NCBI GenBank assembly: GCA_002803225.1
Contig: NXFV01000640.1
Span: 62,001-126,000, forward strand
Direction of reading: 5' to 3'
DNA: 64,000 nt
Origin: Gamarada debralockiae
Lineage: Eukaryota > Ascomycota > Leotiomycetes > Helotiales > Hyphodiscaceae
Position numbers and translations under genes: made by a program. Of the stretch, positions 10,113 through 21,700 are shown one piece after another; position 1 is the first letter of the stretch; each line of letters begins with the position of its first letter. The notes under the pieces were generated by a model. It was not told the DNA's origin. It made no database searches and saw only the letters and a program-made list of their open reading frames with translations.

Positions 10113-12614
10113 ATCTTGGAGCCATAGACGTGCAGGGCGTTCATCGTAAGTCGTCGTATTGATGCGTTGTCTGATGCAGGTTTCTGACTTCGAAATCTAG
10201 ATAACCGTCCTCAATTGCAACAAATTTATACCGAGGAACTTCCTACTACGCCTGTTAATGTACGACTTGATGATGACCGAACTCCTTCCCTTACCTCGAG
10301 TATCAGTCCGGCCGAGACGGTGATACGCTGGCAAACTCCTCCATCACGATATCGAACCCCACAACGAAGCCCCGAAACTCTCAAAGAAGACTCAAAAGGA
10401 CAGTCAATTGGCGTCAATGAAGCTGCATATGCATCGAATACTCCGCTGGTGGTGCGATTCGACGAGGAACAGATCCGAAGCAACGAGGCTGAGGCTTCGA
10501 AAAGGGAGAAGAGAATGGACAATGTCTCGTTGGACTCCGGGCCTCCAACGCCAAACACAGACGACACGCCCTACATTCGTTTTGCGATCGAACAATTGAC
10601 CAGAGATGAGGAGATCAGAGCTGGACAAAGGCCGAATTCTAAAAGAAGTTCAGATTCTTACCCCGTCGATCGAATTGTGCCAAGTCATCTTCGCGATTAT
10701 TATATCCAGCCAGGATCAATACACACAAGGGAAGAGCTTGCGCTGGCGAGGAAGCACCGATCATCCCCTGGATCCGAACGGCTATTCAGGTTCAATGCGA
10801 CACGACCTCTTAGTTACGATTCAGCCGATGTTCAATTGCCCGCCGATCCGGACATATTCATCCCCGTCGATCCACCACCTCTGCCCTCCTCACGACATCC
10901 CGGCCTTACATTTGTACCCACGATCTTACGACCCTTTTCAATGATGATGATTGCATTATTATGCATTTTAATGATTGCTGCAATCATGTTCTGCGCGATT
11001 TTCTCGACATATCACAATGGCCTTGTTGCATGGTACGCTGGTATATATGGAGGACGTTATTTTGTCTTCAGATTTTTACCGCAGATACTTGCGGCGGTCC
11101 TGTTTATGATTCTTCAAGAAGTAATGTGCGCTTCCCGGAGGATTCTACCATATACACTAATGGCGATGGACAATGCGGAGAGTAGAGCTAATGCTCTGTT
11201 TCTCGGGCTTTACCAGAAAAGTTTTCTGTGGCCAAGATGGGATGGTCCTGCGAGCATTGATATTGCGAATTCGTTCTTCTGGTTGTCGATTTTTACGATA
11301 CCCCTTCAGAGCTGTTTGTTCTCAGTTATTTCTGTGGATGGCACATGGCGATGGACTGCTGTTCAAGGAATTGCGTGGACGCTTGTTGTGATTTACATTT
11401 TTCTATTAATTGGTGTGGCTATGACTGGGCTATTTTTCTACCGACGGACGACTGGATTGATGTGGGATCCTCGATCTTTGGCGGATATTATTGCTTTATT
11501 ACCTCGGAGCAATAGTTGGAAGGATTATCCGGGGACGGATATAATGGAGAGCACGGAGGAGATTCGGAACCGTTTGAGGTTGCGGAGTGATCGGCTGGGT
11601 TACTGGAGGACACCAAATCGGACGCAGGGGATCTTCTACTGCATCGGAGAAGAAGGTGCATCCACGCGCCAGTACACTTTGGAGGGTGGGAAGGTTCATG
11701 AAAAGTCAGCCAGATCCAACATCTATCGGTCCTCGGACGTTGAGAAGGCTACAATGCTTTACAACGAGCAAGTGCGATTTCGACACATTCCCTGGTGCCT
11801 CCGCGACACTTTTGTCATCTTCTGGTCCGTCGCGGCCTTTATTCTCCTCCTGGCCCTCATCATCGTATCCTTCCTCCCTTCGACAGCTATTCGGAAAGGA
11901 TTTGCTCCTCAAGTATCACCGATCTCAAACGCCCAGGGCTTCTCGCCAGCGAATTTCTTGTATAGCTTTATACCCTCCATACTGGGCCTCCTCCTCTACC
12001 TCCTCTTCCAACCTCTCGACATGAGCCTCCGACAACTCCAACCCTGGGCTGAGCTCGGCCAACACCAAGGTGGTACGGCCGATCAGTCTCTCTTGTCCGA
12101 CTACACTGCTAGATCTCCTCTCGGTTGCGCATGGAGCGCCCTCAATGCAGGCCACTACCGAGTGTCCATAATATCCTTGCTATCCTTCCTGTTCATACTA
12201 CTCCCCGTCCTCGCGGGCGGGCTCTTCTTCGCCCTCACGACAACTTCCGACGAAGTCCGCATGATCCCCAATCTATCCGCCTTTTACGTCATCCTCGCCG
12301 TCCTCGTTCTCTACCTCTTCGCGCTCTTTATCCTGATCCCCGGCCGCCGCCTTTTGCACCTCCCGCACAACGTCGACTGCTTGGCAGAGATCTTCAGCTT
12401 CGTCTACAACAGCCAGATGCTCGATGACGCCGCGTTTCGCGCGCCGAGAACACAGGCGGATTTGGTTACGAGGCTGATGTCTGTGCGTGCTGGTGGGCGG
12501 GAGGCGAGGTATGAGTTTGGTGTTCATCAGGGACGGGATGGCAGGGAATGGATGGGGATTGAGCGTGTGGGCCGAGATGGGCATCGAAGACAGATGTTTG
12601 GACGTGGGGTTTGA
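10109..12614 (+). CDS. DUF3433 multi-pass membrane protein (2 exons)
   Basis: The long frame has no ATG at its 5' end. A 37-nt first exon (10109..10145, MNLGAIDVQGVH) joins exon 2 (10201..12614) across a 55-nt intron (donor GTAAGT, branch TCTGAC, acceptor CTAG), giving 816 aa. About 255 N-terminal residues are polar, rich in proline, serine and arginine, and probably disordered and cytoplasmic. Two blocks of four membrane helices follow: the first around residues 258-426, the second in the C-terminal third. They are separated by a soluble loop of about 125 aa containing the LPRSNSWKDYPG-type motif. This two-block layout is typical of DUF3433 proteins, which are restricted to fungi and have no known function. 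An upstream in-frame stop with no ATG in between supports the chosen start. Confidence 0.83.
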
Positions 12615-14868
12615 TTCTTCTTCGATGCGACACGATTTGAGACGATACGATTGATGCATGCTTAGCGATGATGAGTTAGGAGTTTACGGCATACGATCTA
12701 TGAGCTACGAAGCTTGATGGACCACCTTTTTACGGTTTACGGGTTATGGGTTACTGATCATGGGAAAATGAATAGATTGTAAATGCATCACTTGCTATGT
12801 ATATATAATGAGATATGGTACTCCTTCTTTCCCTTTCCGCTCTGTTTTCCCTTCTTTATTGGTGGGAATGAGAGAAAAGAACCCTTGCCAAACACTCTGG
12901 CCCTCACCTCCTTCCCCTTGCGGGTCGGTTCAATCTGTGGTGTAGGCCTATTTTTGGAGCAAGGAGATTGATTGAGTCCGTTTACTCACCGCGACATCCT
13001 GCCTTTGGCTGTGGATGTGGTGGTCCATATCTTTCTGGTCGACATTCCTCCCTCCTCCACATGGTCTTCCTCGAGCGAGGAGTATTTCAGCAAAGAGTAT
13101 TTTCGGCTGCCCGCGATTGGGCAGGAATTTGGAGTGAAAGGGGCAGTCCGATGACTTGTTTCTGGGACTCTGAGTATCAAAGCAGACACTTCTCGTCTGG
13201 AAAGCGCATTTACAACTTCGTCCGAATTACAGATCGACTAGGAGATCCATCTAGAAGGCCCCCCAACAACAAAACAATGCATGGAGTCATGCTGTCGTGA
13301 AACCAATCCCATTGTCGGCATTCTTGGCAAGAGTTAGTGCAGTCGGTGTTTGATAGCTTTTTCATATCAATGTAACTGTCGTGCCCTTTTCATTGTCAAG
13401 TGATTTTCCCTTCCCGAGTGCTATTTCGTCGTCGAGTCCATTTCGGTTGTGTTTTCCGGATTATTTGTCGTGCATTTAGGTGTGCCGTCGCATGACTATT
13501 CTCATACTGCTAGTCAATAAGCGATTGATTTATCGTGTCAAAGGCCCTATCCTGCAGCGTAACGTGGAAGTTTCTGTCTTCCAGGAATGATACTTGAAAT
13601 ATCCCTTCTGTCCAGTCCGGTCATGTATACCCGTTGATCTTCGGTAGTGCAAGAGGATCTCGACGTAGGTCTCCATCATTATCTCTGGAGCTGCAGGTAA
13701 TTAGTTTCATTTCCTACCCGTATCCTATTGGATTGTCCATGAGCGCTCCAAGACGAGGGCTGACACCACTTCTGTTCGTGTTCTTGACCACGGGCATGTT
13801 GTTGATGAATGGGGGTTGATTCAAGACATCCTATATGCTCTGTATCTCTAGACAACGATGCGAACTGAAAAGCAGGCCCAGCCACTCTTCGAGGTTGATA
13901 ATTGATAGATTGCTCCGTCGAGGAAAGGTCATTGTCTTTCTTGCTTTTGAACTTGTGCAGTGAATTGGAAAGTAAGATGCCCTTTAATGCATGATAGGTT
14001 GCAAGAGCCGTTTCTTGCCCCCAGCTGAATATTCAGCTTCTCCAAGGCAAAACCTGAATAGATGTTACTTATATAGTTCCTTGTGGACTTGTTGATTCGA
14101 TCGCACGCTGGCTTGTCTATGAGGGAATGTTGACTTTATAAGGCCGAAAGCTTATGAAAGCTCAATCTCATTATTTCTGTTTCATTATTTTCCGGCGCAT
14201 GGACACGTTAAAAGGGAAGTCGTGGATCGTGCGAGAGCTTCTGTTTTTAGAAAACCATTGTATATTTCTTGAACCCTGATATGTCCAACACTATGAGGGG
14301 GCGGGCGCTGTTCTATAAACGCTTAAGCACGTAGGCTGTATCGACGTCACCTAGTTGTTTCTTTCACATAGGACGACGGATGACGTGAAGCTGTTCGAGG
14401 GGGTGTTGACGACACCGACAGCCAGCAACGACACTGAGAAACAACCTACTTGCCAAAATCTCGCAGTGCTTTAACGCTCGCGTACCTAGTGGACAAAGCG
14501 GCACGACTCTCGCTGCAGGAAACACCCGGAAAGACAATCGCTCCTCTATTCTCGTTCCTGCTTTTTGAGAACCTCTTTTAGGAAGCAGAAAATGGGTGTT
14601 GAGTCACTAAGGGATTTGGAGGCATCCATTTTTCGTCGATACTCCCTCTTTCCTCTATTCTCTTTCGTCTAAGCCTTTTAACTTAAGTGACTCATTCCCT
14701 CGCTCCATTCTCCTCCCTCTAATGCAATTTGGGCAGCGGATCCTCCTAACCCCTCCTACCTTTTTAGCGTACTTTTTAATTATTACTCTCGGCCCCTTTT
14801 TCGCTAGATCCAGTTAATATGCTACGCCGTCAGCGGCTATTAAGCTCTTCTTCCGACTATGCGATGGG
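12615..14868. other. about 2.2 kb gene-poor stretch
   Basis: Nothing convincing. Short frames at 12968..13300 and 13634..13885 show no domain and no conserved-looking splice signals. From about 14520 to 14770 the plus strand is pyrimidine-rich (many CTC/TTC runs), as in fungal promoter tracts, but no gene clearly starts beyond it. Confidence 0.5.
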
Positions 14869-15168
14869 TCAGACTTTGAGAACTGCTTCGATATACGGAT
14901 GGGCAAGAGGAGACCGACGCCGATACCGATCCGACAGACGTGGAACCGATGTCGAAGGAGGCGACGAGGCAGTTCTGGCGTGGATCGCTGGAGAGGACAA
15001 CGCTTGCCCACCAAAGTACGTCACATTCGACGAATGCGGTTGTGACGAAGGCTGTAGGATAGGTGGGTAGGGTGTTGGGATCATGGCGCTGTTGTGATGT
15101 GTGTATGGATATTGGGTGCGGTGGTCTAAGTCATGTATAACTATAATGTCTTGAAGCGTACATAACAC
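14869..15168 (-). CDS. unrecognised minus-strand ORF, proline/serine-rich
   Basis: This 99-codon frame is rich in P, S, Y and H and has no known domain. It could be the last exon of the small membrane-protein locus upstream (15402..15790): coding-like segments on the same strand fill the gap (for example the EMRDAVTEVKDLSLDVRNKF frame at about 15170..15240), but frame breaks prevent one continuous model. It may equally be a relic. Confidence 0.25.
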   Translation of the reverse strand: MLCTLQDIIVIHDLDHRTQYPYTHHNSAMIPTPYPPILQPSSQPHSSNVTYFGGQALSSPAIHARTASSPPSTSVPRLSDRYRRRSPLAHPYIEAVLKV

Positions 15169-15401
15169 CAGGAAAACTTATTCCTCACGTCCAAACTAAG
15201 ATCCTTCACCTCGGTAACAGCATCTCGCATTTCAGCTTATCCTCCTCCATTTGCCCTCTTACGCGTCCTCAGAGAATCTATAGCCCACAGCTCCTCGTTG
15301 ATGCAGGTTGCCCGACGTAAAATTCCAGAGCACTCAATCGAATCTCCCCATGCCACAGCGCACGTAACCACTATCCCCTTTTCTCAACTTCGCTTCAGCC
15401 C

Positions 15402-15790
15402 TTATGCCGACAACATGTGTGCACTTTCTCGAAGACGATGTGGCGGAATATATGCCACCGGAAACATATATCGATTGTCGGCAAGCAAAAACGGGTATTT
15501 GTAACCACTTGAGTAAGGATAGTGAGGACGAGGTGGCAGATGATGCATAGGAAGGACGAGGAAATTATCTGCAATTGGCTAGTTAGTATATGCTGGTAAC
15601 TCCTAAGACATCATTGCTAGTGTGCTTGCCCTTCGTAGATAGCTGCTTCAGACTGTAGTAGGCAATGATGTTTCCAGCTATCGCCGCTGCAAGACCAGCT
15701 AGTCCGAATGTAATAGCGATGACATCTGCGGCTTGGAGAGCTAAGTGGATGTTAGATGAGAATATGGAAGTCGAGGGGATGCCTACCCAT
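15402..15790 (-). CDS. possible small single-TM protein with broken 3' continuation
   Basis: The clearest part is 15583..15790. An ATG followed by one base (15787..15790) is spliced over a 46-nt intron (15741..15786; donor GTAGGC, branch CTAAC, acceptor TTAG) to a 53-aa protein beginning MALQAADVIAITFGLAGLAA, one membrane helix with a short polar tail. Without splicing the frame runs 82 codons from 15831. Past its stop, a second coding-looking stretch (15402..15571) reads PMHHLPPRPHYPYSSGY and NRYMFPVAYIPPHRLRE, preceded by an intron-like CTAAC...GCAG. The reading phases of the two parts do not match any visible donor, so either an exon is missed or the gene is broken. The family is not recognised. 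Confidence 0.35.
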
Positions 15791-15948
15791 CTTAGAGAGA
15801 CGAGTTTTAGAGACAGCTCCGTCGGAGACACGCTGGTTGACGACCCGACTAAAAGGTGTCACATTTGGAGATGCTAAATTTTCACCTCGCAAACGTCTTC
15901 TCAAAATATATAGCTTAAATCTGAGAAGGAAGAACGGAAATTGTTCTT

Positions 15949-16584
15949 TTACATAGATTCAAAGATAGTAGCTTTTAGCCTCGACATTGTCGGGAACAAT
16001 AGTCTGATAGTACTTTTGGGTGACCAGTAGAAACTCGGCATTTTGGAGAGCACTGACGGTACCTTTGGAGAAAGACAAGGAGAACCAGAACACGGGAAAT
16101 AAAATATTGTGCATCCGAGGCAGAGTCCACTTGTGGCCAAATCCACGTGCATAACGTATACAGTCTTACGGACTCTTCATATAATGCGTTGAGATCAACT
16201 CCGCCGATTCGATGCATACCTCTGCGAAGGATTTTTGGAGAACCAATCATGCGAGACGCAGGGAAAATTACGGTCAACAAGGCTAACCAGCGGGGGGTTG
16301 AGTTGGTAGGTACTTTTGAAGCGAGCCCATATTGACTGTCAGGCGTTCAATCGTGGTGGCTGTATCAACCGTAATGTAGGCCGCATCCTGGAGGTTCTTG
16401 CTGTGGGGCGGATGAACGTGCACGGACGGTCCTTTTGTAGCGCCGCACTAATCCATGCTTGACGGAAACCACCAACACCAAGTACGTGAACTCTATTGGT
16501 TGTCAAGTGCGCCATTGACACAGCCTTGTGCCAGCTATGTATGGACAGATGCTTGTGAGTATGCGGGATGTTTCTTGCCCCCAA
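15949..16584 (-). pseudogene. coding relic, partly nucleotide-binding-like
   Basis: One minus frame starts MAHLTTNRVHVLGVGGFR, which resembles the dinucleotide-binding start of ketopantoate-reductase-type proteins. Coding-looking text continues in other frames, such as VDLNALYEESVRLY near 16170 and VSALQNAEFLLVTQKYY near 16030. Frames change without usable introns, so this looks like one or two dead genes. The identity is weak. Confidence 0.25.
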
Positions 16585-16744
16585 CCGCAGGTAGGCGAGT
16601 CACGATATGCTGATGCAGGATTGGTCCGGGCTCCAGCTCTATATTTCCAGCCTCGTTCCCTCTCCTCTCCCTTTCCCTAATCACGTCCCTCTTTCTCGTT
16701 CTGCATTTCTTTCAAAGGAATCGGGCATCTCACATCCTATAGGC

Positions 16745-19700
16745 ATGGACTCGTGGAATCCAGCGTACCTGGATGCAATAGGCTCCCCCGCTGCCTTCGC
16801 CTCTCCAAGCAACCTACCTGGACAACCTGAACGGCCATTCAATTCGCACACGTTTTTACCACCTACATCCGGGCCAAACGTGCCTCGAAAATACACAGCA
16901 GAAGACTGGGATACTCAGAAATTGGAAATTACAAGGCTATATAACGATAACACGCTGGAGACTGTGAGAGATTTCATGAGAAAACGGCATGGACTAGATG
17001 CGACGCAAGTAACACTCTCTCTTGACTACCCCCGTATCTAATGCAATCTTAGCCCAAAGCAATACAAAGATCGAATCAAGAAATGGGGCCTCGACAAGAA
17101 TATCAAGACGGCGGAGATGGAAGCCATGATAAGGAAACAGCAGGAACGAGCGTTGTCAAATAAAGCCTCTGCCTTTCGAGTCCGAAAACGACCTGTCAAC
17201 TCAGAAAAGATCAATCGATATATGAAGGAGCACCCCAAGCGACCTGGTTCAATTAACGATTCAGATGTCGATATGGACATTGACTCAACAGGTATGATTG
17301 CCGCTGTGTTTGCTAAGGCTTGCTGAGGTCCATGAGGCAGCTAACCATATGTGTAAGCCACCCCTGCAGGTATCAGCGTCTATACACCATCAAATACGGG
17401 ACCTCGAACGCCACTTGCGGCCCCAAGTCCACAAGAAAGTTCGAATGGATATACTGCTGCAAGCCCACAACATTCGTTTTTCTCAGAAGCCCAGAATGCC
17501 AATTTATATCGCTACGACAATCCCTACCGACAAACCCCAGACCCACCTTCGATTTTGAGCAACCCCGAACTATTCTCTGCCCCATCAACACCACGCCCGC
17601 ACACTACTCACGTTTTAACGACAAACCCTGCATCCATCACTCCAAATCCGCAACCTTCATCCCCTACCTTATCAATATCTAGCATTATTCGATCTACAAC
17701 AAGCACTTTCACGGGGCAGAGCCCAGCTATTGCTCCTCGAACTCTGTCAATCTTACCCCAAGTTTCTTCGCAATTCTCAGAGGTTTTTCAAGATCAAGCT
17801 AGACCGCCCCTATCCAATCTTTCTAGCTCTGCCGTATGGACACAAATGGGATCCTATGTGACAGCTTCCGCCGAAGGCAGATACAGACAGGCGGAGGAAG
17901 AACAACTACGGGAGGAACTTTCAATAATAGCAACCCTGTTTGGAGAATCCCACTTGGAATATTTGAACAAATCAACGCAGATAGCCGTGGTACTTCTCGA
18001 TCAAGGCAGATATAGATCTGCAGAGGAAATCATTCGAAGATCGTTGTCGGCATACAAACATGAGAATGCAGACGATATATACAAAGTTGAAGCATTGGAT
18101 CTCCTCAGTACTATACTGTGTAATCAAGGGTTCTATACTCAGGCTGAAAAAATACGTATGGGAACACTTCAGTCTAAAAAGGGTCTTTTAGGACCGGAAC
18201 ATCCTTCTACGCTAAGGAGCGTTGCCGACTTGGCTTCGACATACCGGAATCAGGGACGTCGGAAGGAGGCCGAGGAGCTGGAGGTGCAAGTAATGGAGAC
18301 GAGTAAGAGGGTGTTAGGGCAGGAGCATCCAGAGACGCTGGCTAGCATGAACAACTTGGCTGCGACATACCGGAATCAGGGACGTCGGAAGGAGACCGAG
18401 GAGCTGGAGGTGCAAGTAATAGAGACGAGTAAGAGGGTGTTAGGGCAGGAGCATCCAGAGACGCTGGCTAGCATGAACAACTTGGCTGCGACATACTGGA
18501 ATCAGGGACGTCGGAAGGAGGCCGAGGAGCTGGAGGTGCAAGTAATAGAGACGAGTAAGAGGGTATTAGGGCAGGAGCATCCAGAGACGCTGACTATCAT
18601 GGCCAACTTGACTATCATGGCCAACTTGGCTTCAACGTACCTGAATCAGGGACGCTGGAAGGAGGCTGAAGATCTGGATGTACAAGTGATGGAGACGAGT
18701 AAGAGGGTGTTAGGGCAGGAGCATCCTTGCACGCTGATTATCATGGCCAGCTTGGCTACGACATACCAAGATCAGGGACGCTGGAAGGAGGCCGAAGAGC
18801 TGGAGGTGCAAGTGATGGAGACGAGTAAGAGGGTGTTAGGGCAGGAGCATCCAGATACGCTGGCTAGCATAGCTGACTTAGCTGGGACATATTGGAGTCA
18901 AGGACGCTGGAAGGAGGCCGAAGAGCTAGGGGTACAAGTGATGGAGACGAGTAAGAGGATATTAGGGCAGGAGCATCTAGATACGTTGACTAGCATAGCC
19001 AACTTGGCTGCGACATATTGGAATCAAGGACGCTGGAAGGAGGCCGAAGAGCTGGAGGTGCAAGTGATGGAGACAAGAAAGAGGGCGTTAGGGCAGGAGC
19101 ATCCTTCTACACTGACTAGCATAGCTGACTTAGCTGCGACATATTGGAGTCAAGGACGCTGGAAGGAGGCCGAAGAGCTAGGGGTACGAGTGATGGAGAT
19201 GAGAAAGAGGGTGTCAGGGCAGGAGCATCCATATACGCTGACTATCATGGCCTGCTTGGCTGCGACATACCGAGATCAGGGACGCTGGCAGGAGGCTGAA
19301 GAGCTAGGGGTACAAGTGCTGGAGATGAGAAAGAGGGTGTCAGGGCAGGAGCATCCAGATACGCTGGCTATCATGGCCTGCTTGGCTGCGACATACCGAG
19401 ATCAGGGACGCTGGCAGGAGGCTGAAGAGCTAGGGGTACAAGTGCTGGAGATGAGAAAGAAAGTCTTGGGGCAGGAGCATCCTTCCACGCTAACTATCAT
19501 GGCCAACTTGGCTATAACATATGGGAATCAGGGACGCTGGAAGGAGGCTGAAGAGCTGGGGGTACAAGTGATGGAGATGAGAAAGAGGCTGTTAGGGCAG
19601 GAGCATCCAGATACGCTGGCTAGCATAGACAACTTGGCTGCGATATACCGAGATCAAGGACGTCAGAAGGAGGCCGAAGAGCTGTTTGTACAAGTGATAG

Positions 19701-19960
19701 AGACAAGCAAAAGGGTGTTAGGGCAGGAGCATCCTTCTACGCTAGCTATCATGGCCAACTTGGCTTTGACATACCAAGATCAGGGACACTGGACGGAGGC
19801 CGAAAAGCTGGAGGTGCAAGTAATGGAGACAAGAAAGAGGGTGTTAGGGCAGGAGCATCCAGATACGCTGAGCAGCATGGCCTGTTTAGCTGCGACATAC
19901 CGGAATCAGGGACGCTGGAAGGAGGCTGAAGAGCTGGAGAGAAAGAGGGTGACACCCTGA
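16745..19960 (+). CDS. Clr5-domain protein with 14 homogenised TPR (kinesin-light-chain-type) repeats, 3 exons
   Basis: The exons are 16745..17004, 17053..17291 and 17370..19960. Intron 1 (48 nt) uses a GC-AG boundary (GCAAGT...CTTAG); only this choice gives the conserved Clr5 text ATPKQYKDRIKKWG. Intron 2 (78 nt) is GTATGA...GCAG. The N-terminal Clr5 domain spans about residues 40-95 (KYTAEDWDTQKLEITRLY, then KQYKDRIKKWGL) and is a fungal DNA-binding-like module. A serine/proline-rich linker follows, then tetratricopeptide units of 42 aa of the form TLASMNNLAATYRNQGRRKEAEELEVQV. TPR arrays bind proteins. The start at 16745 (MDSWNPAYLD) is preferred over 16607. The last unit is cut by a frameshift; repeat and tail text continue out of frame to 20168. 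Near-identity of the units suggests recent unequal exchange. Proteins of this build may act in sensing or recognition; that is inference. Confidence 0.85.
18203..19958 (+). repeat. 126-bp tandem repeat array coding TPR units (13 full, 1 truncated)
   Basis: Units begin at the proline codon of each P-x-TL motif and recur every 126 bp: 13 complete units to 19858, then a shortened one. Unit 4 carries an extra 18-bp duplication (TIMANL written twice, about 18591..18626). Most neighbouring units differ at only a few bases, far less divergence than TPR folds require. Confidence 0.9.
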
Positions 19961-20168
19961 CACGCTGACTAGTATGAACAATCTTGCTTTCACGTGGAAA
20001 GGACATGGCCGAGATGCGGAGACCCTTAAATTGGTGGAGAATTGTGTACTGCCACGGAAGCGGCTCTTAGGTGTTGATCATCCTCATACTCTCTCTTCTT
20101 TAGCAGTATTAAATAGGTGGCAGACGGAGAAGTTGGATATTGCTACATTAGTAACCAAGGATCCGTAA
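19959..20168 (+). pseudogene. out-of-frame 3' end of the Clr5-TPR gene
   Basis: In the frame starting GACACGCTGACTAGT the text reads TLTSMNNLAFTWKGHGR, then KRLLGVDHPHTLSSLAVLNR, then a tail ending in VTKDP. This is a further TPR unit plus the natural C-terminus. It is one frame away from the upstream array, which stops at the TGA at 19958..19960 after a shortened unit. A small deletion between ELE and RKRV in the preceding unit is the likely cause. Confidence 0.7.
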
Positions 20169-20819
20169 TGCGACGATAAAGCTTATTAATACAATTTATA
20201 TTTTGCTATGACTGCCTTCTAAAGGAATATCCACTACAAGCCTATGCCTATATACTTTCGTGTGTAGAGATTGTTATTGTAATTGCCGTTCCCTTCGTTT
20301 CTAGAATATTCTAGAAAAATATATATCCAATAAAAGTAATTATAAGAAAAGAGCAATACTTGCGGGTTTAATATCAATGTTACGATTCAATGATGAGGTT
20401 CATTTACGGCGGGGAACGAACCCCAAAGGCAACTATCGAAGATGCGCTGAGCCTATTCTAGCAATGTCCGAAAACTTGGGTTCTGAGCCCAAACCAGCAA
20501 TATCTAGACAAAACTCTCTGAACTGTTCTCTACAAGCGTTCTCTATTCCGTAAAAATTGTCTTACCTATCCTATCCCAATTATATAGCCCGCAACATATG
20601 AGTCCTGACGCAACCAAAGCCATTTACCGCGACTATCGGTCGAGGTTCGTGCTTGTGTCTCGATATTTCCCCCGTCGCTTTCAGAAAACCTGTGCATGAT
20701 TCGTAAAGGGCTCTCCTTGCTCCTCGAGAAGTCATATCCTTGACACTCAATCACAGTGACCTCTCTGGGCTGAATGTCTTCGTGGATCCCAGTACTGGCC
20801 ACTATCGACTAGCCTGAGG
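20169..20819. other. intergenic
   Basis: No supported gene. The minus frame at 20566..20802 (78 codons) has no recognisable domain. Confidence 0.45.
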
Positions 20820-21700
20820 CTACAATCCGTCCGTTCGGGATATCTCTATGGGGCCTTGAGAATTTTCTGGGCTTTATGGATTGTCAGGGATGGCACTACT
20901 ACCCCAATTGTGACGCACTCAGGGGCCTGTTCTGGCAGACATTTGAGCTCGCTGCCGGCGGACTTTCGCCTGACGAGAAGTGGGTAATCCAGATCGCGAG
21001 AATGGCCGGCCTGTTCCTCAGGTACGGCTTTTGCCTGGGCGAATGACGGTCAAGATCCCGTGAAAGAGGGAAGTATGTCTTTCAGGTATCTTAATGCGTT
21101 CTGCGTAACTGCAAACTGAGCCGCCGCTGGGTAGCGAGCGTGGTAGTTTTCAGAAATCCGCTCTGAGTGAACGATGTTGGAGGAATCCTTAAGTGTTCGG
21201 GGTAAGCTTTTCACAGGAACTTACAAAGATCGCAACATCATGTACGGTGGGATGATTAATGCATTCAACAAGGCGATCAGCCACTTAGGTAGGGAAAGCA
21301 TAGGTGATGCGAGGATTGGGCATTAGCATTGAGAATTGGCCAGGACGAGGAACACGCTTTCTTATCTCTACATTGCGATCCTGGGGAAACAGACTGACCA
21401 GTCATCAAGCCTGTGAACGTCATATTTCTGTGCAGCGGTCGTGTAGCAACGGCCAGTTGGGTACAGCGCAGGTGATATGATTGATAGTGGCGTAAGACGG
21501 CCTAATGATGTTATTTTGTGTCACCTGACTCTTCCTTGGAATCAAGGACGTGGCGTCTGCTGAAGGAGGATCAAGGTAGGCTCGCTGAGGCAGAGGTCAT
21601 GTACGAGCTGGCCCTGGCGAGGAGGGGGAAGGGGCTTGGCACAGTGTACCTTGTCGGCGTTGGGTACGGTTAACAATCTGAGGATTCTGTGTAATAAGCA
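20820..21700 (+). pseudogene. relics of a kinesin-light-chain TPR gene
   Basis: Two islands in plus frames remain. Around 20845..21045 the text LFWQTFELAAGGLSPDEKW, VIQIARMAGLFLR matches the pattern of the first TPR units in fungal NB-ARC/NACHT-TPR proteins. Around 21570..21690 it reads GRLAEAEVMYELALARRGKG, then in another frame GTVNNLRILC, the classic KLC repeat. Stops and missing DNA separate them, and no NTPase domain was found upstream. The sequence is unlike the neighbouring Clr5-TPR units, so this is an independent gene's remnant. Confidence 0.55.

Noticed and set aside
11587..12427. Long alternative-frame ORFs inside the DUF3433 gene
   Set aside because: Same DNA as the clearly coding membrane segments; proline/serine-rich shadow frames without domains.
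15662..15740. Hydrophobic plus-strand frame as a separate peptide gene
   Set aside because: The minus strand has the ATG, splice signals and a proper membrane helix; the plus frame is its mirror.
16339..16584. Intact ketopantoate reductase gene
   Set aside because: Only the first glycine-rich motif is readable; no catalytic motifs follow in any frame.
18203..19958. CRISPR-like or satellite array
   Set aside because: The period is 126 bp, in frame, and codes TPR units; there are no spacers.
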